This document shows, in pieces, positions 31,201 to 37,494 of a stretch of 64,000 nt of DNA (position 1 is its first letter; every line of letters starts with the position of its first letter). Made by a program: the position numbers and the translations under genes. The notes beneath the pieces are model-generated. The model saw only the letters and a program-made list of their open reading frames with translations. It had not been told where the DNA came from and ran no database searches. This stretch comes from Leishmania martiniquensis (taxonomy: Eukaryota; Euglenozoa; Kinetoplastea; Trypanosomatida; Trypanosomatidae), in NCBI RefSeq assembly GCF_017916325.1, contig NC_090148.1, positions 485,001-549,000 of the forward strand, given 5' to 3'.

Positions 31201-32932
31201 GGATGCGTAAGAGGTACCTTGACACACGCAGCACTTCGCTTACGAGGCCACGCTGCAGGGCCAGCACTAGCGCGACCTCCAGTAGCGCTGAAGTCAGCGG
31301 TGTAACATGCAGGCCATCGCCGGCGCCGTCTTTCCCTTTGCCAAGGACTGAGCCTGAGCTGCCCCCCTTCGGGCTTTGCTCGGCGGCGGTGGGCGCCGCC
31401 TCGGCTGCCTGGAGGGCTGACTCCACCAGCTTCACTATGTGGTCCACGGCGAGCTGCACCGTGTCCGGCGCCAGCGCCGAACACGTACCTCTGCCACCGC
31501 TACTGCCACTTCCACCGAAAAGGGTGCCACGCGCCCCGCCGCCGCCGCTGCTGCCTGCCACGCCACCCTCGTACTCCACCAGGGAGAAGATTGGCAGTGA
31601 CAGCAAGTAGTCACGGAAGCTGTGCACGAGTGGTATCGCCACCTCCTGTCCGCTCGACACGGCCCGAATAAATAAGTGCACGACAATGACGGCACCGCAG
31701 TTCAGCGTGGCGTCGTAGCCGGCGCTGTTCGCGAGGGGAAAGGTGCCGGCGCCACTGCTTGAGAGGCCTCCAGAGATTGTGAGGGCTGAGCCACTGCTGC
31801 TGCCACGACTGGGCTCGTGCGCCGCCGAGTACAGGCGCTGCCGGAGGTACTCTGCCGTCACATGGGGGGCGAGGAAGCGACTTTTTCCCGGCACAACGGC
31901 AACATACCGGCGAACTGCAGCGAAGGCGCGCGACAGGACCGTTAGGCGCGCCGCGGCGGCTTCGGAGGAAGTGTATAAACGCATCGCTCGTTGCTCGCCG
32001 AGTCGCGCGAGGGCAGACGCGGTCGCGGACGACGACAGCGTTGCCGCAGCGCTTCCCCGCCTCTCCGTCGCGCCGAGGACGGCGGTCGATGGGCGGCCCG
32101 CGTCACTGCCACCTGCGGCGCCGGCCACCGCTGTCTCCTCCACCGCCATTGAGCCGCCCCAATCCAACAACGTGTGGTGCTGAAAGAGGTTGCTGAAGAG
32201 GTATGAGTTCAGCGGTAACCGCTGCACCTCCCCGAAGCTCAGCTGCAAGAAGGCTGGTGCGAAGGGAAAAGCTTGGCGCTGCAGCCATGGCAGGTGCTGC
32301 TCGGCCGTCTCCCGGACGGCGTGGTGATCGAAGCGAACGTGCTGGTGCCGGTAGTGAAGCGAGATGGCGGGGAACACCTCCATCGTCAGCCCGCTAAGTT
32401 CGCCGACGACCGTCTTGTCACCGACCCGCACCGTCATGACAGCGGCGTCGTAGTCGAGGGTGAGGACGACGCGGTCGCCGGTGCCAAAAGTCAGCACGCC
32501 GCCGCCGGTGTCGGTGCGGCGCCAGTGACCGTAGAACTTACCGGCGCGGCTCAGGCACCAACCACCTCCCTGTGAAATAAATGTGTCGTACTTCGTAAAG
32601 CTTTTTGGTACGATGCCCAGCATGAGCCCGCTGCCATCGTTGCTCTCGCCATGGTGCTCGATCTTGATGCCCCATTCGTGGATGCCGCGGCGAATACCCT
32701 CAGTGACCTGCAGCGTCACCCACCCCACACTGGGCTTCAGCGCCGACGACTCGGCGATGACGGTGTCGCTGTGTGGGGTAGAAGGGTCAATGAGGTAGTT
32801 CTTGCGCGGCGCCGAGCTCTTCTCCATACGGCTCTGCATCTGCTCGACAAAGCCCATGACGCAACTCGGGTTGTGCATCTGGCTGTGTGCCCCGCCCGCC
32901 ATGCGGACGTAAAGGGAGCTGAGGTGATCCAT
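16217..32932 (-). CDS. Giant HECT-type E3 ubiquitin ligase with SPRY and LamG-like modules, 5571 aa
   Basis: Predicted E3 ligase that takes ubiquitin from an E2 onto a catalytic cysteine and passes it to substrates. The start is the ATG at 32930-32932. The modules in order are: SPRY-like (about 45-210); LamG/ConA-like (about 830-980, with VELWVQFLDKED and WRLFFDGEEV strands); a very long helical and low-complexity region; a second SPRY (about 4235-4440, with GVFYWEVYVAN and FGFVLDL-type strands); a third SPRY (about 4490-4765, GRWYFEVVLPTEPTFSVGW); and a C-terminal HECT domain (about 5000-5571). The HECT N-lobe is seen in VSFYGEGADDVGGPYRECL. The catalytic Cys is residue 5504 in LPQASTCF (codon 16421-16423). 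The C-lobe ending (LPCYSSASVMAQKLLFAIEQCVDID) resembles large HERC1/HECTD4-type ligases. Oddities are a Pro/Ser-rich insertion of about 135 residues just before the Cys and an acidic tail. There is no RCC1 repeat that I can see. Confidence 0.93.
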   Translation of the reverse strand: MDHLSSLYVRMAGGAHSQMHNPSCVMGFVEQMQSRMEKSSAPRKNYLIDPSTPHSDTVIAESSALKPSVGWVTLQVTEGIRRGIHEWGIKIEHHGESNDGSGLMLGIVPKSFTKYDTFISQGGGWCLSRAGKFYGHWRRTDTGGGVLTFGTGDRVVLTLDYDAAVMTVRVGDKTVVGELSGLTMEVFPAISLHYRHQHVRFDHHAVRETAEQHLPWLQRQAFPFAPAFLQLSFGEVQRLPLNSYLFSNLFQHHTLLDWGGSMAVEETAVAGAAGGSDAGRPSTAVLGATERRGSAAATLSSSATASALARLGEQRAMRLYTSSEAAAARLTVLSRAFAAVRRYVAVVPGKSRFLAPHVTAEYLRQRLYSAAHEPSRGSSSGSALTISGGLSSSGAGTFPLANSAGYDATLNCGAVIVVHLFIRAVSSGQEVAIPLVHSFRDYLLSLPIFSLVEYEGGVAGSSGGGGARGTLFGGSGSSGGRGTCSALAPDTVQLAVDHIVKLVESALQAAEAAPTAAEQSPKGGSSGSVLGKGKDGAGDGLHVTPLTSALLEVALVLALQRGLVSEVLRVSRYLLRIPSGIFSPPLVQWLSRQATNLTPQQALPDVGRALKRACEDPSAFVATPVDPVTTVLSVAYGIGATLFVHTADGLAKYGPSGAAMCVLVAETRQPTAHCVGAASSSLAVTHTRVLLLTDRMASAEVALVLYGLQLDTYQVLRWAGMDGSWPSTLDSHPQLVSTTEDRVLVVYESHQQQAPPARALNGAAAAAGSPASAAASGGVARSTASQGFSPAAATLPSAEWTVMMHCYNAATASSLAAAPLWRRALHPAAAPAGLCLNRCLALRKPSLVDLGSPEEHLTVAGGQVTVELWVQFLDKEDAATLYQHGDRSTNGEVFLELTKSEGAYCIRGGYRHEMRGSCLVSAPLPPTAESRPFHVCLVFNGRWRLFFDGEEVAGNRQGPHVSLDSPKQRWTVGANCTCLLTGLRVWRLGRTAREVSRDYRRALVGDEPGLVAQLFFNEKSGNVVFNYVRNVKACHAVCSGAVAHKACDAHPWRSYGSGALGGGSAAAASASVASRSTAAGVAAPAAASSLDVAPVCARLHEWRDLAMSTFCATRHALIVRTPVSDDGPYALREGGHVLMFFDLATGVAHPSLFFLTSHSPVRHMMRADPQGRLWELFEVDAGLVKGEQEASYLLSLLGNPGSAPQRPRDRVLAMAPLPLLEDEEGMDNLEALANEGEGEDDEAAEEAELRDSSASTASESNLASTVHNAAASQANQTLSRLPSFRALVAQPSESVTYVAAALWLLKLLALHAETEPGVDQTLFSPLADDVGSRCVTEVRLILGEHFRVVKSHNARRAMALKSSVSWVVVAAALRVLLRLVRRARAFGLHPTPLGLTVVRESIEHDRDYATDDSTKSPAHISKATMALLLRELHASSLRRRASASVMRARRSVTGHPGGGGDGGGQATDSSTLLGLLGDIINEEGLTLSPDVVTLARTTTIEGVELFLPDVRHRAHLLRDLLCASSGTSTATGSAAAAASPSFSTEERVPAMEVLLNAVAQSFTTVLAAAPLLGVEDDSAEPGNAASLTELCETLQTLLEESCAQWRRLWATNTATKSLRKFATFATSLSEAVASLQLLLLSACQGSRWEVALSLMYACGGGNIANRLVDAGNVSDGGGQGDSRNGGNGAALSGVAGSGVSGVNGGGGPDSVAAAALDLQRLCFSQAAAHHPCVRAYYNALFDCTERCLSFCVQQPPQQLSADGTAMNAERGSGDSGTPLAMILSSLAPTFVSAPLHTALCAIPLILAAEDAVWFLQRLDQMLVLCETLLERPELPTRPSSCADMFATTTTSSSPVLSGHGGATSARRLVCSLREALFYASVWVAAFLFNSTAVSSASVRADVVRRRLGLVSVTTTPTTQRQTAQLTGRAASVAAATGHATETPPLTSSTDDGASAAVEEELARVWEHPLLEGGVWPSTRTAATGASPTLTTAGAPAATAPQSRAQLVAQLMQNTAYWAAKQAMHDPLATKSHPAMGLLITTMAAATLHLSAVPLQQLSPMHIEELMGAVMRKISRPVRTELLSRREAVKDDGSGGVASPSSIFHYSSGRQESLRQSLAELQNRCELLLQVRSCTELWAVEDALFCCPTEHGSPMVTPPPTCASAAMRSVWRTYYRRRVRFRAHAASHPSWTLHEATQLVMSVVLSRQITADLLHDSLHQREALASQRRTGIDYIFRLMRRAPHSAESAAQLLSAQGRGAHTHYEEGIGGGCCTHAREIRRIFFELLCWAMQDMPAQLGASGSAARCGGSVPPSMTSSAAVLCSLLDRSWRPRDFAFFVQLRVVPTMMEIYVTLFVVAKRAGGEEAAEAMLGTRSSGSAFGRSRNFTAAAESTASSSNTDPKGGAATVANSRVGSVELRHVNLTERQHRDRVIAAQQARRTSKSSLVATATLNQAGSVAGGGVAPHGYAGLMSGGNGDVTLQHTAAEVMQARVWSCFKSLALQSTAMLAPEHIVTMSRVEQVAVMTFLADMLGAIDVELRLCRDVLSRAVKETPLLLAQAGDTAVLQPLVTVQDQVDVLLSFLSVVGGTLCSASVSVDVSAPVGHTTAGGVPSARSACSDDGSSSAADGTVLFLSRTLSTVCATISETLLELVFLDLYHARAVSADTGVGCVVRDAAACARIAALLLCRCQPSAVRSTAAAPRVWKEMYNSTVFAKALLPASSSGSGGRSCLQTWLDLGMYALGTTGMSRTTQHVLLAFRRLLHQPAWAAELRFFASSYQALVHTYAASVLRSHSSGGEVPGAAGNAAGTDGGDDAASKSSRLSTGTPTRGRELLAIELYVWSTVLGGELMAPPTSPGASVTFLNEKDGFASTNACVVDIDVVVSLPSGVSGSTPAAAGRRIRGSSHLVRKTPAAEGERVRGVMVVPTDASGCGGNREEVQLSPNQLFLPEWDSAVVVPPYVGLVEEFLAPALRLCMPLLGEKLDTAGALSGLELTYFISLLQLTAGVARARPDLGRQLIQCGAMKSIRQYALQGTVRLPYPLKALRELGALVAVRAAEAAADRICAPTDSAETADSSTSVRSGAAVAATTSRAATSSLAAALAAVSATSISRSSAGPRSPFDSPGSAHHHTLPGVSEALLESLRGVLSGPSAGYPASLLAGFPSSGTTTPTPSGLLRDSNEYGLSRLARSLGVFGGAYGGASSQPQARTSSVSLTSMLSGGASLNSTTARVPPRTEGGSGSPTFLSFPMWPAHDGPPHAAAGLPYVPAAIEITPSRAGVHFPVWEDGFAIELAVLLTDGDMYPAMGDTLSVPCSWLTQHVDSAAGAMAPDFPLLTLYTSAGGHRSGKDPASSSHAGLFPFLQLSVQEKSLNVVVRIPPSTDGQAGAQEVRHCSAKRALRREDWHHCMHVSVMCNAQSLALTRNGEITSVEWGGAGGVGRCAEALLRQEDAIVKVVLGRASAGAPSAASPAPPREVDGPMALIGGVRLWSTSVLRTSLRVVAELVARDRALQSIGLQENMCYFDLKEGTGAVVESADNRKQFRGVLSGNVRWAAEPLPLGFYPSIELNSGNVRDGVAVPLASSTRVPRAAMAAFVDSLSSFYLERFGGDVLWSLLTLAARHATVTALEIGTSPAYTLHCLRGTPATSSVAAVAARHPVDFDPREVLDASQKVPYQLLRLFQLNDSGYLPNAHERLIHAVVKRLVAVLAAAEPEAARTTSQLCELVADTAHVLRQLRRDDSEIFVIEVPPPSIPAVSASASITRPVVLPLAFTNGGGGVLTFDAKYRNVEQATVYRDVELKNVIAKYPDGQGGWPACTLTAKEAPWAYLRSVPTSTGHRLAADGKAYSPGSTASSSIVTVTTKTLKPAILHAMVKAMCDALRRTAAAAAGVTEQGNHQGYSSTGSCAAERAAACLLDARVVVSLIQQSSARSSEDDCVHFVHILTTMMRLWRDMPHLQPYDQVPLSMAMSHLNIPLCSIIQHVNSDSDLGSLVSASTGTYSPYVQSLLGLLVSAAHADCAWAGRSYVEQLQGRWRRLWGMWQRAVVYRPSQFANATKKMHKSTAGGDSAGKTAPSALPSGDRRDGAAEASSASGSAFRALFLAPSSCSTRQSLQGGSVSAQMPRRDSLDASMAVAGSSTAEHATTESPVPESGDGGHADDDPLDSVSSPSNAATSGSGGTRAPPRVVELVAMQPSDVPHSPLLSSATVRHDGPPQQAQKHPRRPYPSGVSRKGNGLWVVRGTSAGKENGEEQNLLSRREGATHSVTTVRSSVGMTSGVFYWEVYVANISRAEHAAPTLGGGSTLASNIIVGVATERYVLTHQGSGSGSGAHAEGRDGFLGSDGESWGFDGGRALRCCRGYAVESSPRTRWKMDDVIGFVLDLPQNKLCCLHNGRLVSEFSDTFLSDAQRAARIAVFPVITCTGEAICEVNFGATGFASTPPPGCLPIDLSIYVSEDACRLWKVILADAVSAPIVSPAPASAAGTGGPARQLLSNPIVPLVGQHLTRFTQGRQGPLDVVLLSPDANAKLVTSRECKTDDVASLIFGSVAVTSGRWYFEVVLPTEPTFSVGWYACKPLEEQGGGGRGGASLAGLLGTGAAGGAANNRDAPIASPTSPARAQLGSDRASWAFDAGRMIARHNKHQISLPRRAWKCGDVVGCLLDCEAGTVSFSINGEFLKAAHGSGTTSGGGWGDGNVAGLGGMRGNSEGETTTATSSAVPCLAAAASASSTEDSAATALFSDVCMGETHGLVPAILLEPKSSLVCLWNEEELLFPPTEGGAFRALGGAAAVHDALVELITVTDPQAITRSVEEPADGSGRAGRKPRSEKMVSASVDAVALQKLLYYASKVQELHPASLRSYTMPSLYGEHDGPQSRDSRDTSASLRGVDVDAVTPSRAFSQKHQQRDLCSASGLDPASLQPHLMALLFFGHLATLLYPFAHPAALPVTVENAPLGNSWAFSEFHETLRACQRYSPPWVSLRVLQWSLDASNGAGDAVRLSVNRRKALTVVRDTTASVARRLRDSLFGQVYQLLASKPPSFFMTSKKLWTVSFYGEGADDVGGPYRECLTQMCAELMSTSLTLFLPSANMTSELGEVRDSYVVNPLCAPPLELHMYRFLGRLMGGCLRGGEPLSLYLPSALWKYLVGEAADDADMARVDIATLNALDYVEQVAGLPSPSRALRGSGDGDDAARNEELAELCPLGFSLLNDAGVVEALVPGGAQIEVTVANAGLYTHLLREHKLYTTGAAQRRALQQGFHEVVPLCSVSGLKWYELEELVCGQCDYDSDMLLDAARYEGMAPTDVRVRFLRRVLRGFTRHQRALFMRFVSGRERMPPGMQLKIMPDNTPRVTPIPPMTPQRHAPSHQQRSAASVSDGTTSAMITPQPPPSSEQRLGAAFVRHNTLLQGRTSSNAESTTLPPSPPQLGFTPPPAQAVSRMVPPPALQPVQLLPAWSSGNGAPSRVPASPRSLLGTQERHQQQGPGSGDGATEGEVDPSLCDDTRLPQASTCFYWLRLPCYSSASVMAQKLLFAIEQCVDIDADFRVHDTDVSQQELGPILARVSSDEGDLFEDFSHLR

Positions 32933-34079
32933 CCTTGATGCCCTCGACAGTACGAACGGAACACCTCAAGGGCGCATTCCTTCCATGAAGAATACCTGCG
33001 AAAAGATGACGGAGACACACTCACACTCACACAGACGGAGACAGAAAGGGAGGGGGAGGGATCGAACAGGGAAAAAAGGTCATACATACACGAACTAAAA
33101 AAAGCCCCGAAAGAGAAATGGGGGGGAGGTGAAGGGAGAGAGGCAGGCGAGCAGCGACAGGTTTCCAACAACAGTTCCCGTCACACCATAGGAGAGGGGG
33201 GAGGGAGGGGGGGGTAACGTGCAAAATAAACGAAAAAGGGATGGGGATGGAGGCGAGGGAACACGATGTCCGGCAAGCCAGCAGGGAATGAAGAGAGGGA
33301 CCCCGTGTAGGTGAGGAGAGAGAGGGGGGAGGGAGGGGGAGGGGGGAGGAGTGCGTGGCTGTGGGAGGGGAAGGGAGGTGAATGGAAAGCAACGGCTCTG
33401 CAGACGGGGCTGGGGATGATGGAGGGGAGAGGGGCGGGCGAACGATCACGGAGAAGCGGGGGGGGAAGGGGGCAAGTGGAGGGCGACGCACGTACGCGGA
33501 GAGGCGCTGCTACATAGATACATGTATACGCATGAACGCATGTGGAGCACGCTCGTCTAGCGCGCCCGTGGACGGGGCTTTCTTCGCCCCGCTGCGATAC
33601 CATCGAGGGCATGCGAAGCACTCAGAGAGGGCAAGAGCCGAGACGCGGGACGGAAACGGGAGGGGGTGCAGTGGGTGGATTAGGCTTCTCTCACGCGTTG
33701 GTGAGTCGCACGCCTCTGGAGATGCGCTGCTGGAAAGAGGACGTGACCTTGAAGAGGGATGGCGCCGCAGCACAGCGGGCAACCCCCCCAACACACACCC
33801 ACACACACACACACAGACACACGGAGAGGAAGAGAGAAGCGCACACCCCTCCAACAGGCACGGCGGAAGACGTCGAGTTGCCCTCCCCAACGCCCTTTTT
33901 TGCTCTCTCGGTCCCCAAATACATCCGGCGGTTTAGCTAAGAACGCACGCGGCATGCGCCTCATCCAGGCGAAGAATATAACAGAGCCAAATCGAAGGAT
34001 CCCCCCTTCCGAGCACACACACACACACAGAGTGAGGGATGCAAGCATAAACGTTGGGCGCGGGTAAGCGGCGCGTCGT
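32933..34079. other. Intergenic region with long purine tracts
   Basis: There is no credible gene. From 33040 to 33500 the + strand carries repeated G/A blocks (for example 33190-33213 and 33315-33380), so the transcribed-sense strand is strongly pyrimidine-rich upstream of the HECT start. A candidate trans-splice acceptor AG for the HECT mRNA is at 32996-32997 (minus strand ...TCGCAG). CA microsatellites lie at 33795-33820 and 34013-34030. Confidence 0.45.
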
Positions 34080-34556
34080 CTACACGCTCGACTTCTCGAT
34101 TGCCGCCATCATCTCCGCCACCGCCTTGTCTGCTGCCTCCTTCGACGACAGGCGCATCACGAAGTTCTCCGGATACCCCTCCTCGTCGTCCGTGAAGTCC
34201 TTAAACGCGGACCACACGACAATCTTCTCGCCCTGCTTGTGCTTCGTCACTTTCATTCCCTTCACGAGGTAGTGCTGCGCAGCCAGCTTGCCGATGCCCT
34301 CCCGACGGAAGACAAACATATACTTGGACGTGTTGTCCTTGCGCTGCAATACCTTGGCCGTGCCTTGCCCACGCTCCTTCCACTGGTTCTCGCCCTCGTC
34401 AAAGCGCATCAGCTTGCCCGTGTCCTGCCAAATCACGTTAAAGCGCTCTTCACCGCTCTTCACGTCGACGGCGGCAAAGCGGGCGGCACCACCGTCGGAG
34501 ACGGCCACCTCCTCGATCTCCATCAGCTCATTTCCGTTCGAGTCGGTCTTGGACAT
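34080..34556 (-). CDS. Ran-binding protein 1 (RanBP1-like), 158 aa
   Basis: Cytosolic or nuclear cofactor of the Ran GTPase that helps release Ran-GTP from export and import receptors. The start is the ATG at 34554-34556 (MSKTDSNGNE). An in-frame ATG-less stretch upstream is judged to be UTR. After about 25 residues the protein is a single Ran-binding (PH-like) domain. ERFNVIWQDTGKLMRFD, NQWKERGQGTAKVL, KYMFVFRREGIGKLAAQHYL and a C-terminal YPENFVMRLSSKEAADKAVAEMM helix follow the RanBD1 fold order, including the signature WKERG(Q/x)G. The length fits stand-alone trypanosomatid RanBP1, shorter than the human protein, which has extra tails. It lies between the HECT and SNM1 genes with no sign of shared function beyond co-transcription. 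Confidence 0.9.
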   Translation of the reverse strand: MSKTDSNGNELMEIEEVAVSDGGAARFAAVDVKSGEERFNVIWQDTGKLMRFDEGENQWKERGQGTAKVLQRKDNTSKYMFVFRREGIGKLAAQHYLVKGMKVTKHKQGEKIVVWSAFKDFTDDEEGYPENFVMRLSSKEAADKAVAEMMAAIEKSSV

Positions 34557-35229
34557 CGTGGGGCGCGTGCCAGCCGCGTCTGTAAAGGTCTCGGCGTTCG
34601 CCTGTGCTGCTTGGCAGAAGGGAATAGGCAAGGGGATGCCCGCGGGATGGGAGAGAGAGAGCGAAGCGGCAGCGAATGGGTGTGAGTCAGATGCGTCGCT
34701 TCCGTCGACACGAATTCGACCAGAGCGCGGTGTCAGCGATGACGAATCGAGAAAAGAAAAGCTTGTGGGTGCGTGTGAAAGAAAGAAAGGGCAGATAAAT
34801 GAAGCAACGTTTTCAAGGATGAGCGACGGGGTAATGGAATTCAGCGGAGCCCTGTAGGCGATCCCGGCAGCGCTTCGTCAACCGTATACCTCCCTGAAGA
34901 CTCGACCGCTTGAGAGGTGGCTGCGGTAGCAGGAATGCTACAGTGCGGCCATGCGCGCCAGTATCGCGCAGGCGCGCATTAATGCCTGTGCTTCTTGTCT
35001 ATGCCTTTACGCACCGCGAGCAGTACGAGAGAGATGGCAGCACAGCACGAGCACGACGGTCTGCCCGTGCGGAAGTGACGAGAAGGCTGCGTATGAGTTG
35101 CTCGTGCGCTGACTTGGCGAGGTGCGCATCCCTCTGCGTTCCCCCCGCCCCCCTACTTCAACCCTTCCTCTATGTTCCACATACACACACATACATACGC
35201 CAGCACGCGCATGCAGCATACCGCCTTGC
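34557..35229. other. Intergenic region
   Basis: No gene seen. Pyrimidine tracts on the minus strand near 34745-34795 (TTTCTTTCTTTC and TTTTCTTTTC) are candidate trans-splicing signals for the RanBP1 mRNA. Confidence 0.4.
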
Positions 35230-37494
35230 TCAGGCCAGCAAATCGTCAGCGATGTCAGAGAGAGAGAGAGCATCTATGACGGCGCCGTTGGTCGGAGACA
35301 TGGTGATGCAGCCATTACTCCTGCTGCCGTCTCCTCTCACTTCTTCATTTGGCCGAGGCTTCGCTTCAGTGGCAGGGTGGCGCTCGGCACCACGAACGAC
35401 GCTGCTCACCGCATCAGCTCCGCCATCGACCCGCTCACGCTTGCCGCAAGCCGGCCGCATCTGGAGGTACGATTGTGTGAGACGGCGTAGCCTCCACGAC
35501 GGCAGCAACGTCGCCAGGCAGAGATTATTGACAGGCACACTTGCTCCAATGAAGGTGTCTGTGGGGCTCTTTACCGCGTCCAACACACGCGCTCCCGACT
35601 CTACAGACAGCGACGCAGCCGGCAAGGGAGCCGTGGCGAGGAAGTATGGCGTTGCCGATGCAGCGGTAGGCGGCTGCCCGGCAGCGCCGATACGGAAGCC
35701 CCGTCGCGGCGTCTCCTCGAGCGAGTCCAGGCCGTCAACACCGGCGGTGGCGGTATCGCGTGTGTTGAGCACCCCTGGCACGGAGGAGAGGCGAACATTG
35801 CCCTGACCGTCAATGCCTCCCACCTGCGAGAGCAGATGCGTTGGCAGGCACGGCCTCCACCGCACAGCACCGCCCGTTCGGGCCACTGCGCTGCTACCCG
35901 CCACCGCCGCCACAGTGCCGTCACCGCAGGTGTCGTGATTGTTCACAAAGGGCGTGCGCAGGTACGGCCCGAGGCGCTGCATCACGACTTCCCCACGACT
36001 GGGGCGGTAGTGCAGCGGTGTCGCCGACAGCGGACGTAGAAGCGCGACGAAGTCAACGATTTCCTGTGGTGTGCTGTGCAGCGTTGTCGGCACATGCCAA
36101 ACCTGGCCGCTCGCCGCCGGGCCGCGTGTCTGCGACTGCAGCCGGGCCCAACCTGAGATGACGACACCGTAGTACGGAGTCCCGCCATGCGCGGCCGAGG
36201 CCTCTTGCAAGGCCGCAGGTGAAATCGATGCACGGCTGCTGACTACCTCGATGAGAGGCGGCTCGTACGTGCCCTTCGCCGAATGGCCCGCGGATGACGG
36301 TCGTGACCTCTGACCACCATCGCCGTCCCAACTTTCCAACCGCTGCTGCCGGCCCTGGAGTTGCCGCTGCAGCTGCATACGTTGCTGGTGTTGTGCTTGG
36401 GAGAAGGAAACAAAGCAGTTGAGGTTGTACGGGTAGTGAGCGGCCTCTCCACCGGAGGCCCGCCACGCCAGTTCCTCTGCGGAGAGAGGTGGTACCGTAT
36501 CGTCGAGGCGAGTGGGACTTGCCTCCTTAAAGGCCTCCAAGTCATCTCGCTCTTCCTCCAGCGCCTCCACCACTGTGAGTAAACGCGCATAGCGGGCATC
36601 GTCGATGAGCGCCCTCGTGCGCAGTCGCATTGCCAACTGCTGTATAATAATCTCCTTACCGAACTGGTTGTGCAGGTAGACGCGAACCACGAACGGCAAT
36701 CGGCCGTTGCTTTCTTCGACGGGTGCCGAGGATCGTGCCAGCGCCTCTGCAGCGCCTCGAATGCCACGCGGCTGTTGTTGCGCCCCCTGCGCATACAGTT
36801 GGCGCTGGTGGTCCATTCGACGCCCGATTGCCTCGATCGCCTCCAACACCTGATCTGCGTCCAGCAACTTGCTCAGCACGCGGATACCGCTGCCCGCGAC
36901 ATCGGCGCCGTGGTGGCTGTTCAATGCGCTGCCTCTGCGCACCGGCCACGACGTAAGCTCCGCGTGCCCTAAATGAAGCCAGGTGTCGTCCAGGTAGAGG
37001 TGGTCCACCCGGTGCGACAGGAAAAAGGTTCGCAGTGGGGACGTCTGTGCCGCCGCTTCTGTGTACTTGAAGTCGCCTGTGTGCAGGTAGGTGACGCCGG
37101 ACGGAGTCTCGAGGTATATCATGGCGCTACCCGGGATGTGGAACGCTGGCAGCAGCGTCACATGCACCATTGAGACCTCGGCGCGGATGGAGCTACTCTG
37201 TGGGCTGTGGGCAGCGCCTGCGGCAGAGAGGACTGGGGTGCGACACCAGAACGGCAGCCCCACCACCCGGCCGCGAAGTCCTTCGAACTTGCCCAGGAGG
37301 AGTTGCCGAGTGAGAGCGCTGGTGATGATGACGCCGGCCGCCCACGAAGAGCTGAGCCCCTTCATGTGATCTGTGTGAAAGTGCGTTAGAAAAAACAGCT
37401 CCGCGCCGCCTGCAGGGTTGGGCCCGCGGCGGCAGCGGCTGCCACACAGGGCCGGAAACTCGTCAATGACAATAGGGAGGGACGGCACACGCAT
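35230..37494 (-). CDS. SNM1/Artemis-type metallo-beta-lactamase (beta-CASP) nuclease, 754 aa
   Basis: Predicted DNA interstrand-crosslink repair or end-processing exonuclease of the DCLRE1 (SNM1/Pso2) family. The start is the ATG at 37492-37494 (MRVPSLPIVIDEFP). Metal-binding motif 2 is HFHTDH at residues 38-43, motif 3 is the His in LPAFHIPGSAM, and motif 4 is the Asp in YLHTGDFKY. In the beta-CASP part I read motif A as LYLDDTWL, motif B as VYLHNQFGKEI (the GKE typical of SNM1) and motif C as the His in VPTTLHSTPQEIVDFVALLRP. Low-complexity, Gln/Arg- and Ser-rich insertions split the beta-CASP domain, and a poorly conserved tail of about 200 residues follows. The family in yeast and animals repairs crosslinks (SNM1A), protects telomeres (Apollo) or opens hairpins (Artemis). 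Which role applies here cannot be read from the sequence. Confidence 0.9.
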   Translation of the reverse strand: MRVPSLPIVIDEFPALCGSRCRRGPNPAGGAELFFLTHFHTDHMKGLSSSWAAGVIITSALTRQLLLGKFEGLRGRVVGLPFWCRTPVLSAAGAAHSPQSSSIRAEVSMVHVTLLPAFHIPGSAMIYLETPSGVTYLHTGDFKYTEAAAQTSPLRTFFLSHRVDHLYLDDTWLHLGHAELTSWPVRRGSALNSHHGADVAGSGIRVLSKLLDADQVLEAIEAIGRRMDHQRQLYAQGAQQQPRGIRGAAEALARSSAPVEESNGRLPFVVRVYLHNQFGKEIIIQQLAMRLRTRALIDDARYARLLTVVEALEEERDDLEAFKEASPTRLDDTVPPLSAEELAWRASGGEAAHYPYNLNCFVSFSQAQHQQRMQLQRQLQGRQQRLESWDGDGGQRSRPSSAGHSAKGTYEPPLIEVVSSRASISPAALQEASAAHGGTPYYGVVISGWARLQSQTRGPAASGQVWHVPTTLHSTPQEIVDFVALLRPLSATPLHYRPSRGEVVMQRLGPYLRTPFVNNHDTCGDGTVAAVAGSSAVARTGGAVRWRPCLPTHLLSQVGGIDGQGNVRLSSVPGVLNTRDTATAGVDGLDSLEETPRRGFRIGAAGQPPTAASATPYFLATAPLPAASLSVESGARVLDAVKSPTDTFIGASVPVNNLCLATLLPSWRLRRLTQSYLQMRPACGKRERVDGGADAVSSVVRGAERHPATEAKPRPNEEVRGDGSRSNGCITMSPTNGAVIDALSLSDIADDLLA

